The position numbers and the translations under genes are program-made. Below, piece by piece: positions 52,926-61,653 of a stretch of 64,000 nucleotides of DNA. Numbering within the stretch: the stretch's first letter is position 1; each line of letters begins with the position of its first letter. The DNA is from Streptococcus parasanguinis ATCC 15912 (GTDB lineage Bacteria > Bacillota > Bacilli > Lactobacillales > Streptococcaceae): the NCBI RefSeq assembly GCF_000164675.2, contig NC_015678.1:124001-188000 (forward strand). Direction: 5' to 3'. Under the pieces are notes generated by a model. It was not told the DNA's origin and made no database searches. It saw nothing but the letters and a program-made list of their open reading frames with translations.

Positions 52926-54395
52926 ATGACTAGTATTGCTATTACCAAAGGAGTTGTTGATACGCCAATCTACTTACAGATGGTGAATCGGCATGGCTTG
53001 ATTGCGGGTGCAACAGGGACAGGGAAAACAGTCACTCTCAAGGTCCTAACAGAAAAATTAAGTAAAGAAGGTATTCCAGTTTTTCTTGCAGATATCAAAG
53101 GAGATTTATCTGGATTAGCGAAAGCGGGGCAATGGACACCAAAACTGGAAGAACGCTATAAGCTTATTGGAATCACAGATCCTTTTGAGCCACAAGCTTT
53201 TCCTGTCCGATTGTGGGATGTCTTTGGCCAAGCAGGCCATCCTGTCCGTGCGACTGTTGAAGGAATGGGTTCATTATTCCTTTCTCGTCTTCTTGATTTA
53301 AATGAGACTCAGACAGGGATTTTAGCGATTGTTTTTAAATTAGCCAAGGAGAAAGAGTGGCCTTTGATAGATTTGAAGGACTTGCAAAGTCTTTTAAAGG
53401 AAGTCTATGAACATAGTTCGGAATATTCAGCCCATTATGGCAATATTACCAAACAGTCTGTTGGAGCGATCCAAAGAAGTCTCTTGGTTTTGGAAGAAGA
53501 AGGAGCAGATCAGTTTTTCGGTGAGCCAGCACTTGATTTAAATGATTTCATGCAACTCGATGCATCTGGTCGTGGTTATATCAATATTCTTTCTGCTACA
53601 AAGCTCTTTCATTCACCTAAATTGTATTCAACCTTTTTGATCTGGATGCTGTCTCGTCTCTTTGAAACACTTCCAGAGGTTGGGGATCCTGAAAAGCCAA
53701 AATTGGTCTTCTTCTTTGATGAAGCGCATCTCCTCTTTAAGGATGCGAGCAAGCTCTTTCTTGAGAAGGTCGAGCAAGTGGTACGCTTGATTCGATCTAA
53801 GGGTGTAGGGATTTACTTTATTACCCAAAATCCTCAAGACCTACCAGAGTCTGTTTTAGCGCAACTTGGGAATCGTATTCAGCATGCTCTTCGAGCTTAC
53901 ACTCCAAAAGAAATGAAGGCGATTAAGGTTGCTGCCCAAAGTTTTCGTCTGAATCCAGATTTTGATACAGAAACTGTGATTACTGAGTTAGGGACAGGGG
54001 AAGCCTTGGTTTCTTTCCTGAATGAAAAGGGACAGCCTAGTGTGGTTGAGCGTACCTTTATTCTTTCTCCTCAATCCAGTTTTGATCTGTTAAATGAAAG
54101 TGAACAATTGGCCTTGATCACAACATCGCCTTTCCATCAAAAGTATGCGACAGCGATTGACCGAGAATCTGCCTATGAAAAATTAGCGGCTAAAGCAAGC
54201 AAGGAAGTGCAAGAAGAGAAAAAAGAAGCAGAAAAAGAACGGTCTGCAACAGAAAAAACAGAGCAAAAACGCAGTCCAGGTCGTCCAAGGAAATCCAGTC
54301 TTGAAAAGGCAAAAGATTCCTTCTTGAGTTCTTTATTCCGGACGATCGCGCGTGAAATTGCTAAGCTCATTATGGGCTCCTTTAAACAGAAGTAA
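52926..54395 (+). CDS. HerA-like ATPase (DUF853 family)
   Basis: A 489-residue P-loop ATPase of the HerA/FtsK type, DUF853 branch. Walker A is AGATGTGKT, Walker B KLVFFFDEAHLLF, with a downstream Gln/Asn-rich sensor YFITQNPQDLP and an Arg-rich region. HerA proteins pump DNA as hexamers. The last 85 residues form a highly charged linker with the AT-hook-like core SPGRPRKSS and an amphipathic end (SLFRTIAREIAKLIMGSF). It is not linked to nuclease genes such as nurA. Function in streptococci is unknown. GGGAG precedes the ATG. Confidence 0.85.
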   Translation: MTSIAITKGVVDTPIYLQMVNRHGLIAGATGTGKTVTLKVLTEKLSKEGIPVFLADIKGDLSGLAKAGQWTPKLEERYKLIGITDPFEPQAFPVRLWDVFGQAGHPVRATVEGMGSLFLSRLLDLNETQTGILAIVFKLAKEKEWPLIDLKDLQSLLKEVYEHSSEYSAHYGNITKQSVGAIQRSLLVLEEEGADQFFGEPALDLNDFMQLDASGRGYINILSATKLFHSPKLYSTFLIWMLSRLFETLPEVGDPEKPKLVFFFDEAHLLFKDASKLFLEKVEQVVRLIRSKGVGIYFITQNPQDLPESVLAQLGNRIQHALRAYTPKEMKAIKVAAQSFRLNPDFDTETVITELGTGEALVSFLNEKGQPSVVERTFILSPQSSFDLLNESEQLALITTSPFHQKYATAIDRESAYEKLAAKASKEVQEEKKEAEKERSATEKTEQKRSPGRPRKSSLEKAKDSFLSSLFRTIAREIAKLIMGSFKQK

Positions 54396-54455
54396 TTTCT
54401 TAAAGAAGAGGGATATTTTTTTAAAAAATAAACCGTTTTCCCCTTCTGATTATTC

Positions 54456-54484
54456 TTGTTATTTTTAGTAGAATCTTTTATAAT
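54456..54484 (+). promoter_or_regulatory. Promoter of the serine hydrolase gene, start codon at about +3
   Basis: TTGTTA (54456-54461), 17 bases, TATAAT (54479-54484). The ATG is at 54494, only 9 bases after the -10, and no Shine-Dalgarno fits between, so the mRNA should be leaderless or nearly so. Confidence 0.6.
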
Positions 54485-54493
54485 TAATTCTAT

Positions 54494-55552
54494 ATGAAAA
54501 AATATTTTAATCTACGCTCGATTATGATTGGAATCAGCATCCTTTTGTGCCTGGTGGGAACAGGTGTATTGGGGTATTTGCATCTCACGCAACCAACAGT
54601 ATCAGCAATTGAAAACAAAGCAAAGAAAACAAAAAAATTAGATGTAGAAAAGTCAACCCCAGAGACCAAAAAACCACGTGTCAAATCTCCAGAAGCTAAG
54701 CAAGCAGTTGTAGACGCAGATATGGAGACGATGAGCGCTTATGGCCTTGTCTATGATTATGCTAATAAAGGTTTGGTAGAGGTTGTTCAGGATTTCTTAG
54801 CAGAAAGTGGAATTGATCCATCACAAATTGCCTTTACTTATCGTAATGCCATTACAGGAGAGCAGTTTGCGATGAATGATCTTCAACCAATGACGGCAGG
54901 TAGTACCTATAAGCTACCGTTGAATATGTTGGTGGTGGATGAAGTCGCAAAGGGCAAACTGAATTTAACAGACAGGTTTGACATTACCAACACCTACTAT
55001 GAATATGTAGGGGAGCATGACAATTACGTTGCTGCCTTTGATGGAGCCATGTCTATTCCTGATATGCAGCGCTATTCATTGGTTTACTCTGAAAATACCC
55101 CAGCTTATGCCTTAGCAGATCGATTGGGTGGCATGGAGCAAGCGCGGAAGCTATTCAGTCGCTATGGTCAATCCCGTTCACCAGAAGTAAAGACCTTTAG
55201 CGATGAAAATAAAACGACAACAGATTACTATATCCATGTTTTGGAATATCTTTGGAATCATCAAGAAAAATATGCAGATTTGTTGGAATTGATTGGTGAG
55301 TCTTTCCCAGGTGAGTACTATAAGAAATTCTTACCGGATTTGGTCATTCAACAAAAACCAGGCTATGTTGCTGAAGCTTTGAATGTGGACGCTATTGTGC
55401 GTGAATCTACTCCGTACCTGATCGCCATTTATACCGCAGGTCTTGGAGGAACGACTCCAGAAAGTGCTGAGATCAGTGGTGTCGGTCTGTATCAATTGGG
55501 TCAATTGGCTTATGTTATCAATGAATGGCATCGAGTTAATATGAATGAATAA
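54494..55552 (+). CDS. Beta-lactamase-fold serine hydrolase, membrane-anchored
   Basis: A 352-residue extracellular protein with one N-terminal membrane anchor (about 10-30) and a Lys/Pro-rich linker, then a class A beta-lactamase-like domain. The active-site S-x-x-K is STYK (in MTAGSTYKLPLNM) and the second motif is S-E-N (VYSENTPA). A clear K-T-G triad is not seen; GGTTP may stand in. Such proteins in streptococci are likely cell-wall carboxypeptidases or esterases rather than antibiotic-destroying enzymes. The probable absence of a leader is unusual. A terminator follows. Confidence 0.8.
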   Translation: MKKYFNLRSIMIGISILLCLVGTGVLGYLHLTQPTVSAIENKAKKTKKLDVEKSTPETKKPRVKSPEAKQAVVDADMETMSAYGLVYDYANKGLVEVVQDFLAESGIDPSQIAFTYRNAITGEQFAMNDLQPMTAGSTYKLPLNMLVVDEVAKGKLNLTDRFDITNTYYEYVGEHDNYVAAFDGAMSIPDMQRYSLVYSENTPAYALADRLGGMEQARKLFSRYGQSRSPEVKTFSDENKTTTDYYIHVLEYLWNHQEKYADLLELIGESFPGEYYKKFLPDLVIQQKPGYVAEALNVDAIVRESTPYLIAIYTAGLGGTTPESAEISGVGLYQLGQLAYVINEWHRVNMNE

Positions 55553-55557
55553 TCGAC

Positions 55558-55587
55558 AAAAGGTCTGAGGGTTGCTCAGGCCTTTTA
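55558..55587 (+). terminator. Terminator of the serine hydrolase gene
   Basis: AAAAGG-CTGAG pairs with CTCAG-CCTTTT with one mismatch. Confidence 0.8.
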
Positions 55588-55711
55588 TTCTATTAAAGTA
55601 GGATGAAATTTACTTGTTGTTTTGAATTACTTTTCTGTTCTAAAGAGACTTCTTTCCCTTTTCTATAAAAAGTATGTTATACTAATAATAGTAATAAGAG
55701 GAAGTATAGAC

Positions 55712-56401
55712 ATGATTACAAAGGAAGATTACCAGTTGCTTCGCTTGCATCCTGCATTTTCTGCGTTGCCAGTGGAGCTTTTTGATAAATTAGCTGTTGA
55801 AATTCATGCCAGGGATATCCCTAAAGGACAAATTTTATTTTTTGCAGGAGATAGACGGGATCGCATATTCCTTCTAGTGGAGGGCTTTGTTCGCATTGAG
55901 CAATTTGATTCTTCTGACCAATTCTCCTATATGGATTACATTAAAAAAGGGTCCTTGTTTCCTTATGGTGGAATGTTCCAGGACGAACGCTACCACTATA
56001 CAGCCAGTGCTGTAACGGATTTACGCTGTTTTGTAATTCCCGTCAATCTTTATGAGATGTCTGCTCAAGAAAGCAAGGAGCAATTGCTCTTCATTTCGAG
56101 AAAGCTTTCGTCGATTCTAGAATTTCAAGAGTTGCGTCTACGTAATGTTGTGACAGCCAGTGCTAGTGAGCGCGTGGTTCAGTCTTTGGCCATATTATGC
56201 AAGGACTATGAAAGCCTTGGAAATCAACTTCCATTTCCGATTAGTATGAAGGAAATGGCCAAATTAGCGGCAACAACTCGAGAAACAGTCAATCAAGTTT
56301 TAAAGAAACTCATCGATTCTCGTAAGATTCAGTATGAAAGAAAACAACTAACTTTTCTAGATACAGCCTACTTTTTAAAGAGCTTTGAAGAGATCAACTA
56401 A
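55712..56401 (+). CDS. flp: Crp/Fnr family regulator (Flp-like), arginine deiminase locus
   Basis: A 229-residue Crp/Fnr-type regulator: cyclic-nucleotide-like beta barrel (IPKGQILFFAGDRRDRIFLLVEGFVRI), dimer helix, and helix-turn-helix MKEMAKLAATTRETVNQVLKKL. It lacks the N-terminal Cys cluster of oxygen-sensing FNR; only two Cys are present. In S. gordonii the flp gene lies directly upstream of arcA and activates the arc operon at low oxygen, which fits this position. ATG 55712 (AGAGGAAG upstream) is taken instead of an in-frame TTG at 55622. Confidence 0.87.
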   Translation: MITKEDYQLLRLHPAFSALPVELFDKLAVEIHARDIPKGQILFFAGDRRDRIFLLVEGFVRIEQFDSSDQFSYMDYIKKGSLFPYGGMFQDERYHYTASAVTDLRCFVIPVNLYEMSAQESKEQLLFISRKLSSILEFQELRLRNVVTASASERVVQSLAILCKDYESLGNQLPFPISMKEMAKLAATTRETVNQVLKKLIDSRKIQYERKQLTFLDTAYFLKSFEEIN

Positions 56402-56420
56402 TTTGTTGATCTTTTTATAT
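56391..56420 (+). terminator. Terminator of flp
   Basis: AGATCAAC pairs with GTTGATCT, followed by T-run; it overlaps the stop codon and separates flp from arcA. Confidence 0.8.
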
Positions 56421-56475
56421 ATTTTACAAAAAAAATATATATTCACAAAAATAATATAAAAGACAAAATATTCAA

Positions 56476-56616
56476 AGAAAACGCTTCATATTGACTGAAA
56501 TATAGATAAAATTCAAAAAAACACAAAATTCTTTGCATTCAAAAAGTAGAATCCTTCGTGAAAGCGGTAACAATAAAGGATATAATAACAATTGTAATAA
56601 AGCTTGTGAACAAGCT
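56476..56616 (+). promoter_or_regulatory. arcA control region: two cre-like sites, promoter, palindrome
   Basis: The first cre-like site (AGAAAACGCTTCAT, 56476-56489) matches 12 of 14 consensus positions. The second (TGAAAGCGGTAACA, 56559-56572) matches 13 of 14 and overlaps the -35 region (GTGAAA, 56558-56563). The -10 is TATAAT (56581-56586). A perfect 16-base palindrome AGCTTGTGAACAAGCT (56601-56616) lies in the leader, a possible operator for Flp or ArgR. CcpA repression of arc operons is established in S. gordonii. Confidence 0.65.
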
Positions 56617-56639
56617 CAAAGAAAAAAGGAGGATGACAG

Positions 56640-57869
56640 ATGTCAACTAAACCAATTCATGTTTTCTCTGAAATTGGAAAACTGAAAAAAGTAATGTTGC
56701 ACCGTCCAGGTAAAGAGTTGGAAAACTTGATGCCTGACTATCTAGAGCGTCTTCTTTTTGATGATATTCCATTCTTGGAAGATGCTCAAAAAGAACACGA
56801 CAATTTCGCTCAAGCGCTTCGTAACGAAGGAATCGAAGTACTTTATCTTGAAAAATTGGCAGCTGAGTCATTGACTACTCCAGAAATTCGCGAACAATTC
56901 ATCGAAGAATATCTTGATGAAGCAAACATTCGTGGTCGCCAAACTAAAAACGCTATTCGCGAAATCCTTCGTGGTATTGAAGACAACCAAGAATTGGTTG
57001 AAAAAACAATGGCTGGTTTCCAAAAAGCTGAGCTTCCAGAAATTCCAGAAGCTGATAAAGGCTTGACAGACCTTGTTGAATCTGACTACCCATTTGCGAT
57101 TGATCCAATGCCAAACTTGTACTTCACACGTGACCCATTTGCTACAATTGGGAATGCAGTATCATTGAACCACATGTATGCAGATACACGTAACCGTGAA
57201 ACTTTGTATGGTAAATACATCTTCAAATATCACCCAGTATATGGTGGTAATGTAGATTTGGTATACAACCGTGAAGAAGACACTCGTATCGAAGGTGGGG
57301 ACGAATTGGTCCTTTCTAAAGATGTCTTGGCAGTTGGTATCTCACAACGTACAGATGCTGCATCAATTGAAAAATTGTTGGTAAACATCTTCAAGAAGAA
57401 CGTTGGCTTCAAGAAAGTATTGGCCTTCGAATTTGCGAACAACCGTAAATTCATGCACTTGGATACAGTATTCACAATGGTGGACTACGATAAATTCACA
57501 ATCCACCCAGAAATCCAAGGCAACCTTCGCGTCTTCTCTGTAACATATGAAAATGAAGCATTGAAGATTGTTGAAGAAAAAGGTGATTTGGCTGAATTGC
57601 TTGCTGAAAACCTTGGTGTAGAAAAAGTTACATTGATCCCTTGTGGTGATGGCAATGTGGTTGCAGCTGCTCGTGAACAATGGAACGACGGATCAAATAC
57701 TCTTACAATCGCACCTGGTGTGGTAGTTGTATACGATCGTAACACAGTCACAAACAAGAAATTAGAAGAATACGGACTTCGTTTGATTAAGATCCGCGGA
57801 AGTGAATTGGTTCGCGGTCGTGGTGGACCTCGTTGTATGTCAATGCCATTTGAACGTGAAGAAATCTAA
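56640..57869 (+). CDS. arcA: Arginine deiminase
   Basis: ArcA, 409 residues, converts arginine to citrulline and ammonia, the first step of the arginine deiminase pathway that yields ATP and neutralises acid. Motifs: [11 protein letters not shown], the His-Glu region [20 protein letters not shown], and the catalytic Cys in [13 protein letters not shown] at the C-terminus. An AGGAGG site precedes the ATG. First gene of arcABCDT. Confidence 0.98.
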   Translation: MSTKPIHVFSEIGKLKKVMLHRPGKELENLMPDYLERLLFDDIPFLEDAQKEHDNFAQALRNEGIEVLYLEKLAAESLTTPEIREQFIEEYLDEANIRGRQTKNAIREILRGIEDNQELVEKTMAGFQKAELPEIPEADKGLTDLVESDYPFAIDPMPNLYFTRDPFATIGNAVSLNHMYADTRNRETLYGKYIFKYHPVYGGNVDLVYNREEDTRIEGGDELVLSKDVLAVGISQRTDAASIEKLLVNIFKKNVGFKKVLAFEFANNRKFMHLDTVFTMVDYDKFTIHPEIQGNLRVFSVTYENEALKIVEEKGDLAELLAENLGVEKVTLIPCGDGNVVAAAREQWNDGSNTLTIAPGVVVVYDRNTVTNKKLEEYGLRLIKIRGSELVRGRGGPRCMSMPFEREEI

Positions 57870-57875
57870 TAGAGA

Positions 57876-57912
57876 AGACCGAGAGCTGGTCTTTGAGGAT
57901 CAGCTCTTTCTT
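57876..57912 (+). promoter_or_regulatory. Two mutually exclusive hairpins between arcA and arcB
   Basis: AAGACC (57876-57881) can pair with GGTCTT (57889-57894). Alternatively GAGCTG (57884-57889) can pair with CAGCTC (57902-57907), which is followed by a T-rich tail. Both stems use the same bases. This may set the arcA to arcB mRNA ratio. Confidence 0.5.
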
Positions 57913-57953
57913 CTTACTGATCAATACTAGAAAGAAAATAGGAGACAAATAGA

Positions 57954-58970
57954 ATGACAAATTCAGTGTTCCAAGGACGTAGCTTCTTGGCAGAAAAAGA
58001 CTTTACACGTGCAGAGTTAGAATACCTTATCGGACTTTCAGCTCACTTGAAAGACCTTAAAAAACGCAACATTGAACACCACTATCTTGCTGGTAAAAAC
58101 ATTGCGCTTTTGTTTGAAAAAACTTCAACTCGTACTCGTGCAGCCTTCACTACTGCAGCTATCGACCTTGGTGCTCACCCAGAATACCTTGGTGCAAACG
58201 ACATCCAACTTGGTAAAAAAGAATCTACAGAAGATACTGCTAAAGTTCTTGGACGTATGTTTGATGGTATTGAATTCCGTGGTTTCAGCCAACGTATGGT
58301 TGAAGAATTGGCTGAATTCTCAGGTGTTCCAGTATGGAACGGTTTGACTGACGAATGGCACCCAACTCAAATGCTTGCAGACTACTTGACAGTTCAAGAA
58401 AACTTTGGACGTTTGGAAGGTTTGACACTTGTATACTGTGGTGATGGACGTAACAACGTTGCGAACAGCCTTCTTGTAACAGGTGCTATCCTTGGTGTGA
58501 ACGTACACATCTTCTCACCAAAAGAACTCTTCCCAGAAAAAGAAATCGTTGAATTGGCAGAAGGATTTGCAAAAGAAAGTGGCGCTCATATCTTGATCAC
58601 TGAAGATGCCGACGAAGCAGTGAAAGGTGCAGACGTACTTTACACTGACGTTTGGGTATCAATGGGTGAAGAAGACAAATTTGCAGAACGTGTTGCCCTT
58701 TTGAAACCTTACCAAGTAAACATGGATTTGATTAAGAAAGCTGATAACGAAGACTTGATCTTCTTGCACTGCTTGCCAGCCTTCCACGATACAAATACTG
58801 TTTACGGTAAAGATGTTGCTGAAAAATTCGGCGTAGAAGAAATGGAAGTTACTGACGAAGTGTTCCGCAGCAAATATGCTCGTCACTTTGACCAAGCTGA
58901 AAACCGTATGCACACAATCAAAGCGGTTATGGCAGCAACTCTTGGTAACTTGTACATTCCAAAAGTTTAA
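57954..58970 (+). CDS. arcB: Ornithine carbamoyltransferase (catabolic)
   Basis: ArcB, 338 residues, splits citrulline to ornithine and carbamoyl phosphate. The carbamoyl-phosphate loop [24 protein letters not shown] and ornithine-binding HCLPAFHD are present. It follows arcA after 84 bases and is followed by a terminator-like hairpin. Confidence 0.98.
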   Translation: MTNSVFQGRSFLAEKDFTRAELEYLIGLSAHLKDLKKRNIEHHYLAGKNIALLFEKTSTRTRAAFTTAAIDLGAHPEYLGANDIQLGKKESTEDTAKVLGRMFDGIEFRGFSQRMVEELAEFSGVPVWNGLTDEWHPTQMLADYLTVQENFGRLEGLTLVYCGDGRNNVANSLLVTGAILGVNVHIFSPKELFPEKEIVELAEGFAKESGAHILITEDADEAVKGADVLYTDVWVSMGEEDKFAERVALLKPYQVNMDLIKKADNEDLIFLHCLPAFHDTNTVYGKDVAEKFGVEEMEVTDEVFRSKYARHFDQAENRMHTIKAVMAATLGNLYIPKV

Positions 58971-58998
58971 GACTTTATAACCGTATACCAACAGCTAT

Positions 58999-59038
58999 AG
59001 GGGCTGGACTGCTAGCTTTAGTCCTGCCCCTATTTTTT
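58999..59038 (+). terminator. Intra-operon terminator between arcB and arcC
   Basis: AGGGGCTGGACT pairs with AGTCCTGCCCCT (one mismatch) and is followed by six T residues with one A between. It should reduce expression of arcC and later genes relative to arcAB. Confidence 0.75.
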
Positions 59039-59055
59039 ATAGAAAGGGAAAACTT

Positions 59056-60000
59056 ATGTCAAGAAAAATCGTCGTTGCTTTGGGAGGAAATGCTATTCTC
59101 TCATCTGATCCTTCTGCTCAAGCTCAACAAGAAGCACTTGTAGAAACAGCAAAACACTTAGTCAAATTAATCAAAAATGGGGATGACTTGATCATCACTC
59201 ACGGAAATGGTCCTCAAGTAGGAAACCTTTTGCTCCAACACTTGGCAGCAAACTCTGAAAAGAACCCTGCTTTCCCACTTGATTCATTAGTTGCTATGAC
59301 CGAAGGAAGCATTGGCTACTGGCTTCAAAATGCTCTTCAAAATGCTCTTCTTGAAGAAGGAATTGAAAAAGATGTGGCTTCTGTTGTGACACAAGTCGTT
59401 GTTGATAAGAACGACCCAGCTTTTGTCAACCTCAGCAAACCAATCGGTCCATTCTACTCAGAAGAAGAAGCAAAAGCAGAAGCTGAAAAATCTGGAGCAA
59501 CTTTCAAAGAAGATGCTGGTCGTGGCTGGCGTAAAGTTGTTGCTTCACCAAAACCAGTGGATATCAAAGAAATCAATACCATCCGTACTTTGTTGAACGA
59601 CGGTCAAGTCGTTGTGGCAGCCGGTGGTGGCGGTATCCCAGTTGTGAAAGAAGCAGATGGTAGCCTATCTGGTGTTGAAGCTGTCATCGATAAAGACTTC
59701 GCATCTCAACGTTTGGCTGAATTAGTAGAAGCAGACCTCTTCATCGTCTTGACTGGTGTCGATTATGTCTTTGTGAACTACAACAAACCAGACCAAGCAA
59801 AATTGGAACATGTTAATGTGGCTCAATTGGAAGAATATATCAAACAAGACCAATTTGCACCAGGAAGCATGCTTCCTAAAGTGGAAGCTGCCATTGCCTT
59901 TGTAAATGGTCGCCCAGAAGGAAAAGCAGTTATTACATCACTTGAAAACCTGGGAGCTTTGATTGAGTCTGAAAGTGGAACAATCATCCAAAAAAACTAA
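59056..60000 (+). CDS. arcC: Carbamate kinase
   Basis: ArcC, 314 residues, transfers phosphate from carbamoyl phosphate to ADP, the ATP-yielding step. Family motifs: [35 protein letters not shown], and [16 protein letters not shown]. The start has an AAAGGG site directly after the intra-operon terminator. Confidence 0.97.
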   Translation: MSRKIVVALGGNAILSSDPSAQAQQEALVETAKHLVKLIKNGDDLIITHGNGPQVGNLLLQHLAANSEKNPAFPLDSLVAMTEGSIGYWLQNALQNALLEEGIEKDVASVVTQVVVDKNDPAFVNLSKPIGPFYSEEEAKAEAEKSGATFKEDAGRGWRKVVASPKPVDIKEINTIRTLLNDGQVVVAAGGGGIPVVKEADGSLSGVEAVIDKDFASQRLAELVEADLFIVLTGVDYVFVNYNKPDQAKLEHVNVAQLEEYIKQDQFAPGSMLPKVEAAIAFVNGRPEGKAVITSLENLGALIESESGTIIQKN

Positions 60001-60039
60001 TGAAAAATTAGGAAAAAACTAGTATTTTAAAGCTTATTG

Positions 60040-60089
60040 TGATAGAATAAGTCTATAGGAAAGCGTTTTACAAGAGACTCTTGTAAAAC
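60040..60089 (+). promoter_or_regulatory. arcD promoter with cre-like site and perfect inverted repeat
   Basis: An extended -10 TG-A-TAGAAT (60040-60048) precedes a cre-like GGAAAGCGTTTTAC (60058-60071, 11 of 14 positions), which overlaps a perfect inverted repeat GTTTTACAAGA (60065-60075) / TCTTGTAAAAC (60079-60089). There is no T-run after it, so it is more likely an operator or mRNA stem than a terminator. Confidence 0.5.
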
Positions 60090-60124
60090 ATCACTCACAC
60101 TTTGTTGCGTTAGGAGGAAGACAA

Positions 60125-61636
60125 ATGAGTGAAAAAACAAAAAAAGGATTTAAGATGCCTTCATCTTTTTCCGTATTGTTAATTATCATTGCTATTATGG
60201 CAGTGTTAACTTGGATTATTCCAGCTGGTCAATACAAGGTTGACGATGCAGGTGCTATCATTGCAGGTAGTTATGAATCTGTAAAAGCACATCCTCAAGG
60301 GATTTGGGATGTCTTGATGGCCCCAATCAATGCCATGCTTGGTAAAGCACCAACTAGTGCAGCGATTGACGTAGCCTTCTTCATCTTGATGGTCGGTGGT
60401 TTCCTTGGAGTTGTAAACGAAACAGGTACCCTTGATGTAGGGATTGCTTCTATCGTTCGCAAATACAAAGGCCGCGAAAAAATGTTGATTTTGATCTTGA
60501 TGCCATTGTTTGCCCTTGGTGGTACAACTTATGGTATGGGTGAAGAAACCATGGCCTTCTATCCACTTCTTGTACCTGTTATGATGTCTGTTGGTTTTGA
60601 CAGCTTGACAGGGGTAGCCATTATCCTTTTAGGATCACAAATCGGATGTTTGGCGTCAACATTGAACCCATTTGCGACAGTTATCGCATCTGATACTGCA
60701 GGTATCTCAAGTGCTTCAGGTCTCTTACTTCGTGTGATCTTCTGGATCGTATTGACAGGACTTAGCACATATTATGTATACCGTTATGCAGATAAGGTTC
60801 AAAAAGACCCAACCAAATCTCTCACCTATGCAACTCGTGAAGAAGATTTGAAACACTTCAATGTTGATAGTGGCGAAGAAATTCCTTCACAAATGAACAA
60901 GAAACAAAAACGTGTCTTGCTCGTCTTCATCTCAACATTCGTTATCATGGTTGCTGGATTTATCCCATTCAAAGATTTGGGTATTAAATTCTTTGAAAGC
61001 TTTAACGAATCTCTCCATAAAATTCCAGTACTTGGTCAATTGATCGGTAACACAGATGCTCTTGGTACATGGTACTTCCCTCAAACAGCTATGCTCTTTG
61101 CCTTCATGGGAATCCTCGTTGGTATCATTTATGGCTTGAAAGAAGATAAAATCATTTCATCCTTCATGAATGGTGCAGCTGACCTCTTGAGTGTTGCTCT
61201 TATCGTAGCAGTAGCACGTGGTATCCAAGTCATCATGAACGACGGTATGATCACTGCGACAATTCTTCACTGGGGTGAAGAAGGATTGAAAGGTCTTTCA
61301 TCTCAATTGTTCATTGTCTTGACTTACATTTTCTACTTGCCAATGTCATTCTTGATCCCATCATCATCTGGTCTTGCCAGTGCAACAATGGGTATCATGG
61401 CACCTCTTGGTAAATTTGTCAATGTACCAGGTAGCTTGATTGTCACAGCTTACCAATCTGCATCTGGTGTCTTGAACTTGATCGCACCAACTTCAGGTAT
61501 CGTAATGGGAGCTCTTGCTCTTGGACGTGTTGACTTGAGTGCATGGTGGAAATTCATGGGTAAATTGGTCGTAGCGATTGTTGTGATCACCATTGCCCTT
61601 CTTCTACTAGGAACTGTGGTTCCATTCTTGCAATAG
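60125..61636 (+). CDS. arcD: Arginine/ornithine antiporter, YfcC family
   Basis: A 503-residue membrane protein with about 12-13 segments of the YfcC type (WIIPAGQY near the N-terminus, GGTTYGMGEETMAFYPLLVPV, and FLIPSSSGLASATMGIMAPLG). In streptococcal arc operons this gene provides arginine/ornithine exchange. It has AGGAGG before the ATG and probably its own promoter in the 124-base gap after arcC. Confidence 0.92.
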   Translation: MSEKTKKGFKMPSSFSVLLIIIAIMAVLTWIIPAGQYKVDDAGAIIAGSYESVKAHPQGIWDVLMAPINAMLGKAPTSAAIDVAFFILMVGGFLGVVNETGTLDVGIASIVRKYKGREKMLILILMPLFALGGTTYGMGEETMAFYPLLVPVMMSVGFDSLTGVAIILLGSQIGCLASTLNPFATVIASDTAGISSASGLLLRVIFWIVLTGLSTYYVYRYADKVQKDPTKSLTYATREEDLKHFNVDSGEEIPSQMNKKQKRVLLVFISTFVIMVAGFIPFKDLGIKFFESFNESLHKIPVLGQLIGNTDALGTWYFPQTAMLFAFMGILVGIIYGLKEDKIISSFMNGAADLLSVALIVAVARGIQVIMNDGMITATILHWGEEGLKGLSSQLFIVLTYIFYLPMSFLIPSSSGLASATMGIMAPLGKFVNVPGSLIVTAYQSASGVLNLIAPTSGIVMGALALGRVDLSAWWKFMGKLVVAIVVITIALLLLGTVVPFLQ

Positions 61637-61653
61637 AATAAAGTAGGTGTTTC

